Assembly: GCA_965198325.1 (NCBI GenBank)
Contig: CBDAPE010000017.1
Location: 248,001 to 312,000, forward strand
Direction of reading: 5' to 3'
DNA from: CBDAPE01 sp965198325
Lineage (GTDB): Bacteria > Pseudomonadota > Alphaproteobacteria > UBA828 > JAPUJA01
DNA: 64,000 nt
Shown here piece after piece: positions 39,155 to 48,299 of this stretch (its first letter is position 1; the number at the start of each line of letters is the position of its first letter). The notes below the pieces were generated by a model, which had not been told where the DNA came from, ran no database searches, and worked only from the letters and a program-made list of their open reading frames with translations. The position numbers and the translations under genes were made by a program.

Positions 39155-40204
39155 ATGACGAAGAAAAAGGCGCTGGTCGCCGGCGCGTTGGGCGTGATCG
39201 GCCGTCACCTTACCGCCCATCTCGCGGGCCAGGACGGGTGGGAGGTCGTCGGTATCTCGCGGCGATCGCCCGATTTCGAGACGGCCGCGAGCTATCTTTC
39301 GCTCGACCTGCTCGACCGGGCCGCCTGCGAGACGGCGCTCGCCGGCCACGGCGACGTCACCCACGTCTTCTATACGGCGCTCCAGGGCGCGCTCGAGGCC
39401 GACAATATCGCGCCCAACATCGCGATGCTGGTCAATCTCATCGAGACGATCGAGCCGGCGGCGGACACTCTCGAGCACATCTCGCTGATGCAGGGCGGCA
39501 AGGTCTACGGCTGCCATCTGGGTCCCTACAAGACCCCGGCGAAGGAAACCGATCCCCGCCACATGCCACCGGATTTTTATTACGACCAGGAAGATTTCCT
39601 GAGAGACCGTCAGCGGGGCAAGGCCTGGAGCTACTCCCTGATCCGGCCCGACGTCGTGTGCGGCTTTGCCGTCGGCAACGCCATGAACCTCACCACGGTG
39701 ATCGCCGTCTACGCCGCGATCTCGAAGGAACTCGGCCTGCCGCTGCGTTATCCCGGCAGCGAGGCCGCCTACGGCCGGCTCTTCGAAGTGACGGACGCCG
39801 GCCTGCTCGCACAGGCCGCGGTCTGGGCGGCCACCGCGCCTGAAGGCCGCAACGAGGTTTTCAACATCACCAACGGCGATTACTTCCGCTGGTGCCATGT
39901 CTGGCCGAAGATTGCCGCCTTCTTCGACATGGATGTCGCCCCGCCTCAGCCGATCTCGCTGGCCGAGACGATGGCCGACAAGGGGCCGGTCTGGGATGCG
40001 GTTGTCGCCCGGTACGGCCTGAAGCCACATGCCTACGACGACATCGTCCAGTGGGGCTTCGGCGATTTCTGCTTCAACCTCGACTACGACCTGATGCAGG
40101 ACATGACCAAGGCGCGTCTGGCAGGCTTTACGGGCGCCCTCGATAGCGAAGCGATGTTCATCCGCATGTTCACCGAGTTCCGCACCAACAGGATCATCCC
40201 GTAA
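39155..40204 (+). CDS. PRISE-type SDR enone reductase
   Basis: 349 residues. An atypical short-chain dehydrogenase/reductase: nucleotide loop GALGVIG at residues 10-16, ISRRS after the second strand (NADPH type), then MQGGKVYGCHLGPYKTPAKE and PPDFYYDQEDFL. This last block, with its catalytic Lys and Tyr, marks the progesterone-5beta-reductase/iridoid-synthase-like (PRISE) family, which reduces activated C=C bonds of enones with NADPH. SLIRPDVVCGF and EVFNITNGDYFRWCHVWPKIA complete the pattern. The stop overlaps the next gene's start (TAATG), so the two are translationally coupled. Confidence 0.85.
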   Translation: MTKKKALVAGALGVIGRHLTAHLAGQDGWEVVGISRRSPDFETAASYLSLDLLDRAACETALAGHGDVTHVFYTALQGALEADNIAPNIAMLVNLIETIEPAADTLEHISLMQGGKVYGCHLGPYKTPAKETDPRHMPPDFYYDQEDFLRDRQRGKAWSYSLIRPDVVCGFAVGNAMNLTTVIAVYAAISKELGLPLRYPGSEAAYGRLFEVTDAGLLAQAAVWAATAPEGRNEVFNITNGDYFRWCHVWPKIAAFFDMDVAPPQPISLAETMADKGPVWDAVVARYGLKPHAYDDIVQWGFGDFCFNLDYDLMQDMTKARLAGFTGALDSEAMFIRMFTEFRTNRIIP

Positions 40205-41343
40205 TGGATACGGCCACCGGCCATCCCAAGCTGTTCGAGCCGCTGACCATCCGCGGCCTTACGCTCAAGAACCGCATCGTCGTCACGCCGATGTGCCAGT
40301 ACTCGGCCCAAGAGGGCTTCGTGAACGACTGGCACTTCGGTCATCTCGCCGCCTTCGCGCGAGGCGGTTGCGGCCTAGTCTTCGTCGAGGCGACCGGCGT
40401 GGAGGCGCACGGGCGGATTACCTATGGCTGCACCGGCATCTGGACCGATGGTCATATCCCCGGCTACCGGCGGATCTGCGAGACCATCAAGAGCCTGGGC
40501 GCGGTACCCGCTATCCAGCTCGCTCATGCTGGACGCAAGGCGAGTGCCCAGCGGCCCTGGCATGGCAACGACGCGCTGACCGCTGACGATTTCGCCCGTG
40601 GCGAAATGAATTGGTCACCCGTCTCGGCTGACGCCGAACCGATTTTTCCCCACTGGCAGACACCCCACGCCCTGACGGTCGAGGAGATCGGCCAAGTGCG
40701 CGACGCCTTCGTCCGTGCGACCCGGCGCGCGCTCGAGGCGGGCTTCGAAGTGGTCGAGATTCACGGCGCCCACGGCTACCTGCTCAACAGCTTCTTCTCG
40801 CCGCTGACCAACCATCGCGACGACGCCTATGGCGGCGACGCGGAACGCCGCATGCGCCTGCCCCTCGAGATTACCGAGGCGGTGCGTGCCGCATGGCCCG
40901 ATGACAAGCCGCTGTTCTATCGGGTCTCGGCAATCGACGACGTGCCCGGCGGCATCGAGCTCGACGACACGGTCGCGTTGGCCAGGGAGCTGGCGGCGCG
41001 TGGCGTCGACGTGGTGGACTGCTCGTCGGGCGGCATTGCCGACGACGAGACCGCCGATCACGCAGCGCTGGGCGAGGGCTATCAGATAGCCTACGCGGCT
41101 CGCGTTAGGGCTGACGCCGGGGTCGCCAGCATGGCGGTCGGCCTGATCCACCGGCCGGAGCACGCCGAAGAGATCGTCGCGCAGGGCCAGGCGGATCTCG
41201 TGGCTATCGGGCGCGAGGTGCTGCGCGATCCCTATTGGGCGCTCCACGCCGCCGAAGCGCTGGGCGCCGATCCCGATCTGGCGCTCTACCCGCCCCAATA
41301 TGGCTGGTGGCTTCTCAAGCGTAAGCAGGCCCAAGGTTATTGA
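40204..41343 (+). CDS. Old Yellow Enzyme family oxidoreductase (YqjM-like), copy 1
   Basis: 379 residues; an FMN-dependent ene-reductase TIM barrel. Class-III (YqjM/thermophilic-like) features are present: the redox-tuning cysteine C31 in MCQYSA, QLAHAGRK, the substrate-anchoring pair in HGAHGYLLNSF, the loop SPLTNHRDDAYGGDAERRMRLPLE, and the late VGLIHRPEHAEEIV and GREVLRDPYW phosphate-binding segments. It would reduce alpha,beta-unsaturated carbonyls. Its start codon overlaps the PRISE stop. The next gene is a paralog. Confidence 0.92.
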   Translation: MDTATGHPKLFEPLTIRGLTLKNRIVVTPMCQYSAQEGFVNDWHFGHLAAFARGGCGLVFVEATGVEAHGRITYGCTGIWTDGHIPGYRRICETIKSLGAVPAIQLAHAGRKASAQRPWHGNDALTADDFARGEMNWSPVSADAEPIFPHWQTPHALTVEEIGQVRDAFVRATRRALEAGFEVVEIHGAHGYLLNSFFSPLTNHRDDAYGGDAERRMRLPLEITEAVRAAWPDDKPLFYRVSAIDDVPGGIELDDTVALARELAARGVDVVDCSSGGIADDETADHAALGEGYQIAYAARVRADAGVASMAVGLIHRPEHAEEIVAQGQADLVAIGREVLRDPYWALHAAEALGADPDLALYPPQYGWWLLKRKQAQGY

Positions 41344-41356
41344 AGAGGAGAACGCC

Positions 41357-42487
41357 ATGACGGACTCGATGCTTTTCTCCCCGCTAAGCCTACGTGGCGT
41401 GATGCTCGCCAACCGTGTCGTAGTCTCGCCCATGTGTCAGTATTCGGCCTATGAAGGCCACATAAACGATTGGCATCGCACTCATTTGGCGAGCTTCGCC
41501 ATGGGCGGCGCCGGTCTCGTCTTCGTCGAGGCCACTGCGGTCGAGCGACGCGGGCGGATCACCCACGGCTGCACGGGCCTGTGGTCCGACGGCCAGATCG
41601 AGGGCATGCGCGACTTGGTCGAGGTGATCCACTCTCACGGTGCAATCGCCGCGCTCCAGATCGCCCACGCCGGGCCCAAGGCGAACACCAACCGGCCGTG
41701 GGAAGGCTACCGGCCGCTGGGACCCGCGCAGGCGGCGCTCGGCGAGTATTCCTGGGAATCCGTCGCACCGACCGCGGAGCCCACCGACGAGGGCTGGCGC
41801 GTGCCCCGGGCGCTCACGGGCGACGATTTCCCCGTGATTCTCGACGCCTATCGGCGAGCGACCCGGCGTGCCGAAGCGGCGGGCTTCGACGTGCTCGAGG
41901 TGCACGGCGCCCACGGCTATCTGCTGCCCTGCTTCCTCTCGCCGCTCGCCAACCACCGCAACGACGCGTATGGCGGCGATCTCGCGGGCCGTATGCGCTT
42001 TCCGCTCGAAGTCGCCGAGGCGGTGCGCGCCGAATGGCCCGAGGAGAAACCTCTGTTCTACCGCACCTCGGCGGTCGACGGCGTAGACGGCGGCCTTACG
42101 ATGGACGATACCGTCGTGCTCGCTGAGCAGCTCAAGACCCGCGGTGTCGACGTGCTCGACTGCTCGTCGACGGGCATTCGGGGTGCCACGGCGGTCTCCG
42201 GCGGCGTGCCGAAGGTCGAGGGCTATCAGGTTCCCTACGCGGCCCGGATGTGTGCCGAGGTCGGGTTGGCGACCATGACCGTCGGGCTCATCCGCCGGCC
42301 CGAGCACGCCGAGGAAATCGTCGCGAACGGCTCCGCCGATCTGGTCGCGCTCAGCCGGGAATTGCTGCGCGACCCGTTCTGGCCGCTCTACGCGGCCGAA
42401 GCCTTGGGGGTCGACCCCGAGATGGCGTTATGGCCCGAGCAGTATGGCTGGTGGCTCGTCCGGCGCAAGCACTCCGAAGGATTCTAA
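41357..42487 (+). CDS. Old Yellow Enzyme family oxidoreductase (YqjM-like), copy 2
   Basis: 376 residues from the ATG at 41357 (GAGGAG upstream); the in-frame codons before it overlap copy 1. It has the same family hallmarks as its neighbour: C27 in MCQYSA, QIAHAG, HGAHGYLLPCF, SPLANHRNDAYGGDLAGRMRFPLE. Corresponding blocks of the two copies are clearly alike, but differences near the substrate loop (AHAGPKANTNRPWEG here versus AHAGRKASAQRPWHG) suggest divergence in specificity after tandem duplication. It is the last gene of the operon. Confidence 0.92.
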   Translation: MTDSMLFSPLSLRGVMLANRVVVSPMCQYSAYEGHINDWHRTHLASFAMGGAGLVFVEATAVERRGRITHGCTGLWSDGQIEGMRDLVEVIHSHGAIAALQIAHAGPKANTNRPWEGYRPLGPAQAALGEYSWESVAPTAEPTDEGWRVPRALTGDDFPVILDAYRRATRRAEAAGFDVLEVHGAHGYLLPCFLSPLANHRNDAYGGDLAGRMRFPLEVAEAVRAEWPEEKPLFYRTSAVDGVDGGLTMDDTVVLAEQLKTRGVDVLDCSSTGIRGATAVSGGVPKVEGYQVPYAARMCAEVGLATMTVGLIRRPEHAEEIVANGSADLVALSRELLRDPFWPLYAAEALGVDPEMALWPEQYGWWLVRRKHSEGF

Positions 42488-42496
42488 GGCGAGGAC

Positions 42497-42521
42497 GTGC
42501 GGCCCGCGCCGGGCGCCGCAC
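42497..42521. terminator. Possible hairpin between OYE operon and metH
   Basis: A 7-bp GC-rich stem (42497-42503 with 42515-42521, GTGCGGC/GCCGCAC) lies in the 62-bp gap between convergent genes. There is no T tract on either side, so intrinsic termination would be weak. Confidence 0.3.
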
Positions 42522-42549
42522 GGACGGAACTGGTTCGGACAATCCAGGT

Positions 42550-45204
42550 CTAAGCGGCGGCGCGATCGGGGTCGTAATTGAGGATCGGTGCGAGCCAGTG
42601 TTCGGCGTCTCCGATGCTCCAACCCTTGCGCCGGGCATAGTCCGCGACCTGATCCTGTTCGATTTTTCCGACACCGAAATATTTGGCGTCCGGATGGGCG
42701 AAGTAAAAGCCGCTCACCGCGGCGCCCGGCAGCATGGCGTAACTGTCGGTCAGCGTAATTCCGGCAGCGGCCTGGGCATCGAGCAGCTCGAAGAGCGTGC
42801 GTTTCTCCGTGTGATCGGGAAAGGCGGGATAGCCGGGCGCGGGGCGGATGCCCGCATACTGCTCGCCGATGATCGCCGCGTTGTCCAGATTCTCGTCGGG
42901 TGCATAGCCCCAGAATTCGCGGCGTACCCGCTCGTGCATCCGCTCGGCGAAGGCTTCCGCGAAGCGGTCCGCGAGCGCCTTGGCGAGTATCGCGGAATAA
43001 TCGTCGAACGCAGCCTCGAATTCGGTGACAAGGCTCTCGAGGCCGATACCGGCGGTGACCGCAAACCCGCCAAGATAGTCCGCGACGCCGCTGTCCTCCG
43101 GCGCGACGAAGTCGGCGAGCGCCTGATTGGGCCGGCGATTGGTGCGCAGCATCTGTTGGCGAAGAGTATGGAGAACCGCCTGCATGTCGCTCCGCGAGTC
43201 GTCCATGTAGAGCGCGATATCGTCGTCGCCCCGCCGGTTCGCCGGCCAGAACCCGATCACCGCTCGTGCCCGGAGCAGCTTTTCTTCGATGATGCGCCCA
43301 AGCAGCGTCTGGGCATCCTCGTAGAGCGCGCGCGCCGCGTCGCCGACGGTTTCATCGTCGAGGATCTCCGGAAAGCGGCCCGCCAGATCCCAGGCGCCGA
43401 AGAACGGCTTCCAGTCGAACCGGTCGACGAGATCCGCAAGATCGTAATGATCGAACGATTTGGTGCCGAGAAAACGCGGCGTGGCGGGCCGGTAGCTGGG
43501 CCAGTCGATCGGGGTGCGGTTGGCCCGCGCGGCTTCGATCGACTGACGGGATGCGGCCTGACGCTGTCGGCTATGGGACTCGCGGATTGCGTCGTAATCC
43601 TCGCGGACCTGCGCGGCAAAGCCGGGGCGCTCCGTCTCGGAGGCCAGGCTCCCGGTAATCCCGACCGCGCGTGAGGCGTCGGTGACGTAGACGACCGGTC
43701 CGTCATAATTGGGCGCGATGCGCACGGCCGTGTGGACCTTGCTCGTGGTCGCGCCGCCGATCATCAGGGGCAGTGCGAAGCCTTCCCGCTTCATTTCCTT
43801 CGCGACGTGACACATCTCGTCGAGGCTCGGCGTAATCAGACCGGAGAGGCCGATGAGATCGGCGTTTTCGCGGCGTGCGGTCTCGAGGATCTTGCCGGCG
43901 GGCACCATGACGCCGAGGTCGATCACCTCGTAGTTGTTGCACTGGAGCACGACGCCGACGATCTTCTTGCCGATGTCGTGAACGTCGCCCTTTACCGTGG
44001 CGAGCACGATCTTGCCGGCGGACTTGGTGATTGCGTCGGCGTCCTTCTCCGCCTCGATGAAGGGGATCAGGTAGGCCACCGCCTTCTTCATCACCCGGGC
44101 GCTTTTGACCACCTGAGGCAAGAACATCTTGCCCGAGCCGAACAGGTCGCCGACCACGTTCATGCCGTCCATCAGCGGGTCTTCGATCACGGCGAGTGCG
44201 CGATCCGAGGCCAGGCGCGCCTCCTCCGTATCGTCTTCGATATAGTCCGCGATTCCGTGAACGAGCGCGTGGACCAAGCGGTTCTCGACGGTCGCTTCGC
44301 GCCAGGAAAGATCGGCCGCGCGCTTGGTCCCTTCGCCGTGATAGGCCTCCGCCAGGGCGACGAGCCGGTCCGTCGCATCCGCCCGGCGATTGAAGAAAAC
44401 ATCCTCGATCCCGGTACGCAAGTCGTCGGGGATGTCCGCGTAGACTCCGAGCTGCCCGGCATTGACGATCGCCATGTCGAGGCCTGCGAGGATGGCGTGA
44501 TAGAGAAAAATCGAATGCATCGCCTCGCGCACCGCGTTATTTCCCCGAAACGAGAACGAGGCGTTCGACAGGCCGCCCGAAACGTGAACCCCCGGAAGGT
44601 TCTCCTTGATCAGGCGGGTCGCCTCGAAGAACGATTTGGCGTATTCGTTATGCTCCTCGATGCCCGTAGCGACGGCGAAGATGTTGGGGTCGAAAATGAT
44701 GTCTTCCCGCGGGAAGTCGACGGTCTCCGTGAGAATCTGAAACGCTCGCTTGCAGATGTCGTAACGCTGCTCGGTGGTTTCCGCCTGACCCGATTCGTCG
44801 AATGCCATGACGACGATGGCCGCGCCGTAGCGTTTGATCAGGTGCGCCCGGTCGATGAACGCCGCTTCACCCTCCTTGAGGCTGATGGAATTGACGACCG
44901 CCTTGCCTTGAACGCATTTTAGCCCCGCCTCGATGACCGACCATTTCGACGAATCGATCATGATCGGCACCCGGCTTATGTCGGGTTCGGCGGCGATCAG
45001 ATTGAGGAATCGAACCATCGCGGCCTCGGAGTCGAGCATCCCTTCGTCCATGTTGACGTCGATGATCTGGGCGCCGTTCGCGACCTGCTGGCGCGCCACC
45101 TCGAGGGCGCTCTCGAAATCGTCCGCCAGAATCAGGTTCTTGAATTTGGCCGATCCGGTGACATTCGTGCGTTCGCCGATATTGACGAAGAGACCGTCGC
45201 TCAT
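42550..45204 (-). CDS. metH: Cobalamin-dependent methionine synthase, folate/B12/activation part
   Basis: 884 residues. It lacks the N-terminal homocysteine domain, which is a separate gene directly upstream. It starts at the pterin-binding domain (FVNIGERTNVTGSAKFKNLI; IIDVNMDEGMLDSEAAM). The cap and B12 domain follow, with the cobalamin-ligating DVHDIGK near residue 402 and the GLSGLITPSLDEM segment. The C-terminal AdoMet-binding reactivation domain contains GIRPAPGYPAFPDHTEK. It transfers the methyl group of methyl-tetrahydrofolate through cobalamin to homocysteine. It overlaps the upstream half by ATGA. Confidence 0.95.
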   Translation of the reverse strand: MSDGLFVNIGERTNVTGSAKFKNLILADDFESALEVARQQVANGAQIIDVNMDEGMLDSEAAMVRFLNLIAAEPDISRVPIMIDSSKWSVIEAGLKCVQGKAVVNSISLKEGEAAFIDRAHLIKRYGAAIVVMAFDESGQAETTEQRYDICKRAFQILTETVDFPREDIIFDPNIFAVATGIEEHNEYAKSFFEATRLIKENLPGVHVSGGLSNASFSFRGNNAVREAMHSIFLYHAILAGLDMAIVNAGQLGVYADIPDDLRTGIEDVFFNRRADATDRLVALAEAYHGEGTKRAADLSWREATVENRLVHALVHGIADYIEDDTEEARLASDRALAVIEDPLMDGMNVVGDLFGSGKMFLPQVVKSARVMKKAVAYLIPFIEAEKDADAITKSAGKIVLATVKGDVHDIGKKIVGVVLQCNNYEVIDLGVMVPAGKILETARRENADLIGLSGLITPSLDEMCHVAKEMKREGFALPLMIGGATTSKVHTAVRIAPNYDGPVVYVTDASRAVGITGSLASETERPGFAAQVREDYDAIRESHSRQRQAASRQSIEAARANRTPIDWPSYRPATPRFLGTKSFDHYDLADLVDRFDWKPFFGAWDLAGRFPEILDDETVGDAARALYEDAQTLLGRIIEEKLLRARAVIGFWPANRRGDDDIALYMDDSRSDMQAVLHTLRQQMLRTNRRPNQALADFVAPEDSGVADYLGGFAVTAGIGLESLVTEFEAAFDDYSAILAKALADRFAEAFAERMHERVRREFWGYAPDENLDNAAIIGEQYAGIRPAPGYPAFPDHTEKRTLFELLDAQAAAGITLTDSYAMLPGAAVSGFYFAHPDAKYFGVGKIEQDQVADYARRKGWSIGDAEHWLAPILNYDPDRAAA

Positions 45205-46268
45205 CGGCGCACCTCGAAGGCTTCAAGCCCGGACAGCCGCAGGCGCGGCACGATCGAGGGGAGTTCCCGGGGCGGCAGGTCCGCGACGGCTTGTGCGATC
45301 GCCCGGATGTGATCGGGCGTCGTGCCGCAGCAGCCGCCGACAATGTTGAGCAGTCCCGCTTCGGCCCATTCGCCGAGTTGGGCGGCGGTCGCGTCCGGGC
45401 TTTCGTCGTATTCGCCGAATTCGTTGGGCAGTCCGGCGTTTGGCCAGGCCGCGATGTTGGTCTCGGCGGTCGTCGAGAGGTCGTCGATATAGGCGCGCAT
45501 CTGCGCCGCGCCGAACGAACAGTTCAGTCCGACCGCGAATGGCTTGGCGTGGCGCACCGAATACCAGAAGGCTTCGGGCGTCTGGCCCGACAGGTTGCGC
45601 CCGGCCATGTCGGTGATTGTGCCCAGCACGAGCAGGGGCAGGGTCTCCCCGTTGTCCTCGAAGAGTTCGTCGACGGCGAACAGCCCGGCCTTGACGTTCA
45701 GCGTATCGAAGACGGTCTCGAACAGCAGCAGATCGGCGCCGCCCTCGATCAGGCCCCGGGCCGCTTCCTTGTAGGCGGCGGCGAGCTCGTCGAAGGTCAC
45801 GTTCCGGTAGCCCGGATTTGAGACGTCGGGTGAGACCGAGGCCGTGCGGTTTGTCGGCCCCAGGGAGCCCGCGACGAAGCGCGGCTTTTCCGGAGATTTG
45901 GCGGTTGCGGCGTCGGCCGCCTCCCGGGCAAGCGCGGCGCCGGCCCGATTCAGCTCGAAGGCCAGGTCCGACAGCTCGTAGTCGGTCTGCGAAATCGCCG
46001 TTGCGTTGAAGGTGTTGGTGCCCACGATATCCGCGCCGGCGTCGAGATAGGCGGCATGAATCTCGTGAATGATGTCGGGCTGGCTAAGATTGAGCAGGTC
46101 GTTGTTGCCCTTCAGGTCGACGTGGTGTCCCCGGAATCGCTTGCCCTGATAGTCGCGTTTATCCAGCTGGTAGGTCTGGATCATCGTGCCCATGGCGCCG
46201 TCCATGACTAGGATGCGCTCCCGGATGGCGGCGTCGAGCACCCGGCGGCGGTCGGTCCGGGTCGTCAT
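45201..46268 (-). CDS. Methionine synthase, homocysteine-binding subunit
   Basis: 355 residues; an S-methyltransferase (Hcy) domain equal to the N-terminus of single-chain MetH. It opens ILVMDGAMGTMIQTYQL, then GADIVGTNTFNATAISQTDY, ETVFDTLNVKAGLFA, and the zinc cysteines: one in VGLNCSFGA near 244 and the pair in GGCCGTTPDH near 309. It binds homocysteine through zinc. Together with the downstream gene it reconstitutes a two-subunit MetH, an arrangement seen in several alphaproteobacteria. It overlaps both neighbours by ATGA. Confidence 0.93.
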   Translation of the reverse strand: MTTRTDRRRVLDAAIRERILVMDGAMGTMIQTYQLDKRDYQGKRFRGHHVDLKGNNDLLNLSQPDIIHEIHAAYLDAGADIVGTNTFNATAISQTDYELSDLAFELNRAGAALAREAADAATAKSPEKPRFVAGSLGPTNRTASVSPDVSNPGYRNVTFDELAAAYKEAARGLIEGGADLLLFETVFDTLNVKAGLFAVDELFEDNGETLPLLVLGTITDMAGRNLSGQTPEAFWYSVRHAKPFAVGLNCSFGAAQMRAYIDDLSTTAETNIAAWPNAGLPNEFGEYDESPDATAAQLGEWAEAGLLNIVGGCCGTTPDHIRAIAQAVADLPPRELPSIVPRLRLSGLEAFEVRR

Positions 46269-47218
46269 GGTCCGCTTGCTCGAAGCGGCTGACCGGCGCG
46301 CGCCTCAGGTTCGGCCCTGAGTCCGAGCATGCGGCAGATGGCGACGGCAAGTTCGGCGCGGTTGAGTGTATAAAAATGAAACTCGTCGACCCCCTCGGTC
46401 TGCAGCCGCCGGCATTGTTGAGAGGCCAGACCCCCTGCGACCAGCTGGCGGGTTCCGGGGTCGTCGTCGAGCCCTTCGAATAGCTGGGCGACCCAGTCAG
46501 GCACGCTGGCACCGCAGGCGGCGGCGAAACTCAGCGCTCGGCCGACGTTCGTGACTGGCAGAATTCCGGGAACGATCGGAGCATCGATGCCGGCCTGGCT
46601 GGCCCGATCCCGAAACCGGAGGAACACGTCGGGATCGAAGAAGAACTGGGTAATCGCACGGCTTGCGCCCGCACCGACCTTGCGCTTGAGGTTGTCGAGA
46701 TCGGCCGCTGCGCTCGCCGCGTCGGGGTGCGTTTCCGGATAGGCTGCGACCGAGATCTCGAATTCCGCGACCCGCTTCAGCCCGTCAACTAGCGCCGCGG
46801 CACGGTCATAGCCGTCGGGATGGGGTAAATAAGCGTCTTCTCCCTCGGGCGGGTCGCCGCGCAGGGCAACGATGTGACGCACGCCCAGATCCCAATAGGC
46901 CCGGGCCACGTCGTCAACTTCGCCGCAGCTTGCGCCGACGCAGGTCAGATGCGCGGCCGGCGTGAGCGCGGTGTCCTCGATGATTCGGCGGATGACCCGG
47001 TGGGTCCGGCTTCGTGTGCCGCCGCCGGCACCGTAGGTGACCGAGACGAAATGCGGCGCCAACGGGGCCAGCCGCTCGATCGCCGACCACAGCTTGGCTT
47101 CCATCGGCTCGGACTTGGGCGGGAAGAACTCGAAGGAAACTCGCGTTCCTGCCGCCGACCGACCTGATGACGGCTGCGGCTTGGCCGGAACGGCGATGCT
47201 GTGGTCAAGCGGAATCAT
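46265..47218 (-). CDS. metF: Methylenetetrahydrofolate reductase MetF
   Basis: 317 residues. This FAD enzyme reduces 5,10-methylene-THF to 5-methyl-THF, the methyl donor for the adjacent MetH. Motifs in order: VSFEFFPPKSEPMEAKLW, FVSVTYGAGGGTRSRT, HLTCVGAS, VRHIVALRGDPPEG, AAYPETHPDA, and ITQFFFDPDVFLRF. The about 25-residue N-terminal extension is Pro/Ser-rich and not conserved. It is coupled by ATGA to the regulator upstream and to metH downstream. Confidence 0.95.
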   Translation of the reverse strand: MIPLDHSIAVPAKPQPSSGRSAAGTRVSFEFFPPKSEPMEAKLWSAIERLAPLAPHFVSVTYGAGGGTRSRTHRVIRRIIEDTALTPAAHLTCVGASCGEVDDVARAYWDLGVRHIVALRGDPPEGEDAYLPHPDGYDRAAALVDGLKRVAEFEISVAAYPETHPDAASAAADLDNLKRKVGAGASRAITQFFFDPDVFLRFRDRASQAGIDAPIVPGILPVTNVGRALSFAAACGASVPDWVAQLFEGLDDDPGTRQLVAGGLASQQCRRLQTEGVDEFHFYTLNRAELAVAICRMLGLRAEPEARAGQPLRASGP

Positions 47219-48195
47219 ATGGCGACGCCCGAATAGGGCGAGGCGGCACTGTGTCGTTCGTCCGAATCTGTGGTCCGGGTGGCTGGCCAGACCACGACGG
47301 TGAGCGGTCCGCCGTCGAGATGGATCGGCTCGTCGGGCACCAGGCCGGCGCGCCGGAACCAGCGTTCGACCTCTTCGTCGCGAAAGCCCAGCCGCCGATG
47401 GGCATGCTGGTCGCGCAACTCCTCCCGATTATGCGGCGCGAAGTCGACGACCACGATCGTGCCGCCGCCGCGCAGGGTGCGGGAGGCCTCGTCGATCACA
47501 GCCGCGGGATCGTCCGCGAAGTGGAGGACCTGATGAATCGTGACGGCGTCGAAGGACGCGGATTCGACGGGCAATTCGTACATGTTGCCGAGACGCACTT
47601 CGCAGTTGGGATTCGGGTGGCGCAACAGTTGCGCCCGGGCGACGCCCAGCATTTCGCGCGAAATGTCGATTCCCAGGCCATGTTGAATCGTCGGAGCAAA
47701 AATCTCGAGTATTCGGCCCGTGCCGGTCCCGATATCGAGAAGTTCCTCGGGCTCCAGCGGCTCGAGGATCTTGATCATGGCCTGCTCGACCTCAGTTTCC
47801 GGTACGTGGAGCGAGCGCATTACGGTCCATTCCGCGGCGTTCTGGCCAAAATAGGCGGCCGCCTTCTCGAACCGCTCGCGGCGGATCAGGGCAAGGCGGT
47901 CGAGGTCGGCGTTGGCCGTAGGGTCGGTATCGGGGATCAGTGAAATCAAGTAGTCGGCCAGTTTGGCACAGACGGTGTCGCGGCTCAGGCGGTAAAACAC
48001 CCAGGCGCCCTCGCGAAACCGGTCGAGCAGACCGGCCTCGCATAGCAGCCGAAGATGGCGGGAAACCCGGGGCTGGCTCTGCCGGAGAATCGTGGTCAAC
48101 TCGGAGACGGTCAGCTCGCCGTGGGAACACAGCAAGAGAAGCCGCAGCCGGGTTGGCTCGGCGGCGGCTTTTAGTCCATTGAGCAGAATGTCCAT
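47215..48195 (-). CDS. ArsR-family regulator fused to SAM-methyltransferase (SahR-like)
   Basis: 326 residues with two domains. Residues 1-95 are an ArsR winged helix (PTRLRLLLLCSHGELTVSELTTIL; SQPRVSRHLRLLCEAGLLDRFREG). Residues about 110-310 are a class-I methyltransferase fold (LLDIGTGTGRILEIFAP, 152-168; GIDISREMLGVAR; HQVLHFADDPAAVIDEA). It heads the metF-metH operon with ATGA coupling. ArsR proteins with a methyltransferase tail that govern methionine-cycle genes and sense S-adenosylhomocysteine are known as SahR, and both architecture and context fit. Ligand and regulon are inferred. Confidence 0.88.
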   Translation of the reverse strand: MDILLNGLKAAAEPTRLRLLLLCSHGELTVSELTTILRQSQPRVSRHLRLLCEAGLLDRFREGAWVFYRLSRDTVCAKLADYLISLIPDTDPTANADLDRLALIRRERFEKAAAYFGQNAAEWTVMRSLHVPETEVEQAMIKILEPLEPEELLDIGTGTGRILEIFAPTIQHGLGIDISREMLGVARAQLLRHPNPNCEVRLGNMYELPVESASFDAVTIHQVLHFADDPAAVIDEASRTLRGGGTIVVVDFAPHNREELRDQHAHRRLGFRDEEVERWFRRAGLVPDEPIHLDGGPLTVVVWPATRTTDSDERHSAASPYSGVAI

Positions 48196-48234
48196 CGAAA
48201 AACGCCTCTTGACTTCGGCCCTACCGGTTCAATG

Positions 48235-48282
48235 ATTATATCAAGATAGCCGCATATATATATCTTTATATTATATAAATAC
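48235..48282 (-). promoter_or_regulatory. AT-rich promoter/operator of the met operon
   Basis: On the minus strand a perfect -10, TATAAT (48240-48235), lies 40 bp before the regulator ATG. A 10-bp dyad, TATC-AA-GATA (48239-48248), overlaps it. Upstream is a 32-bp run made almost only of A and T (48251-48282), which stands out in GC-rich DNA. The -35 is not clear. Position and symmetry suit an ArsR-type operator. Confidence 0.5.
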
Positions 48283-48299
48283 AAAGCCGAATTCTAGGC

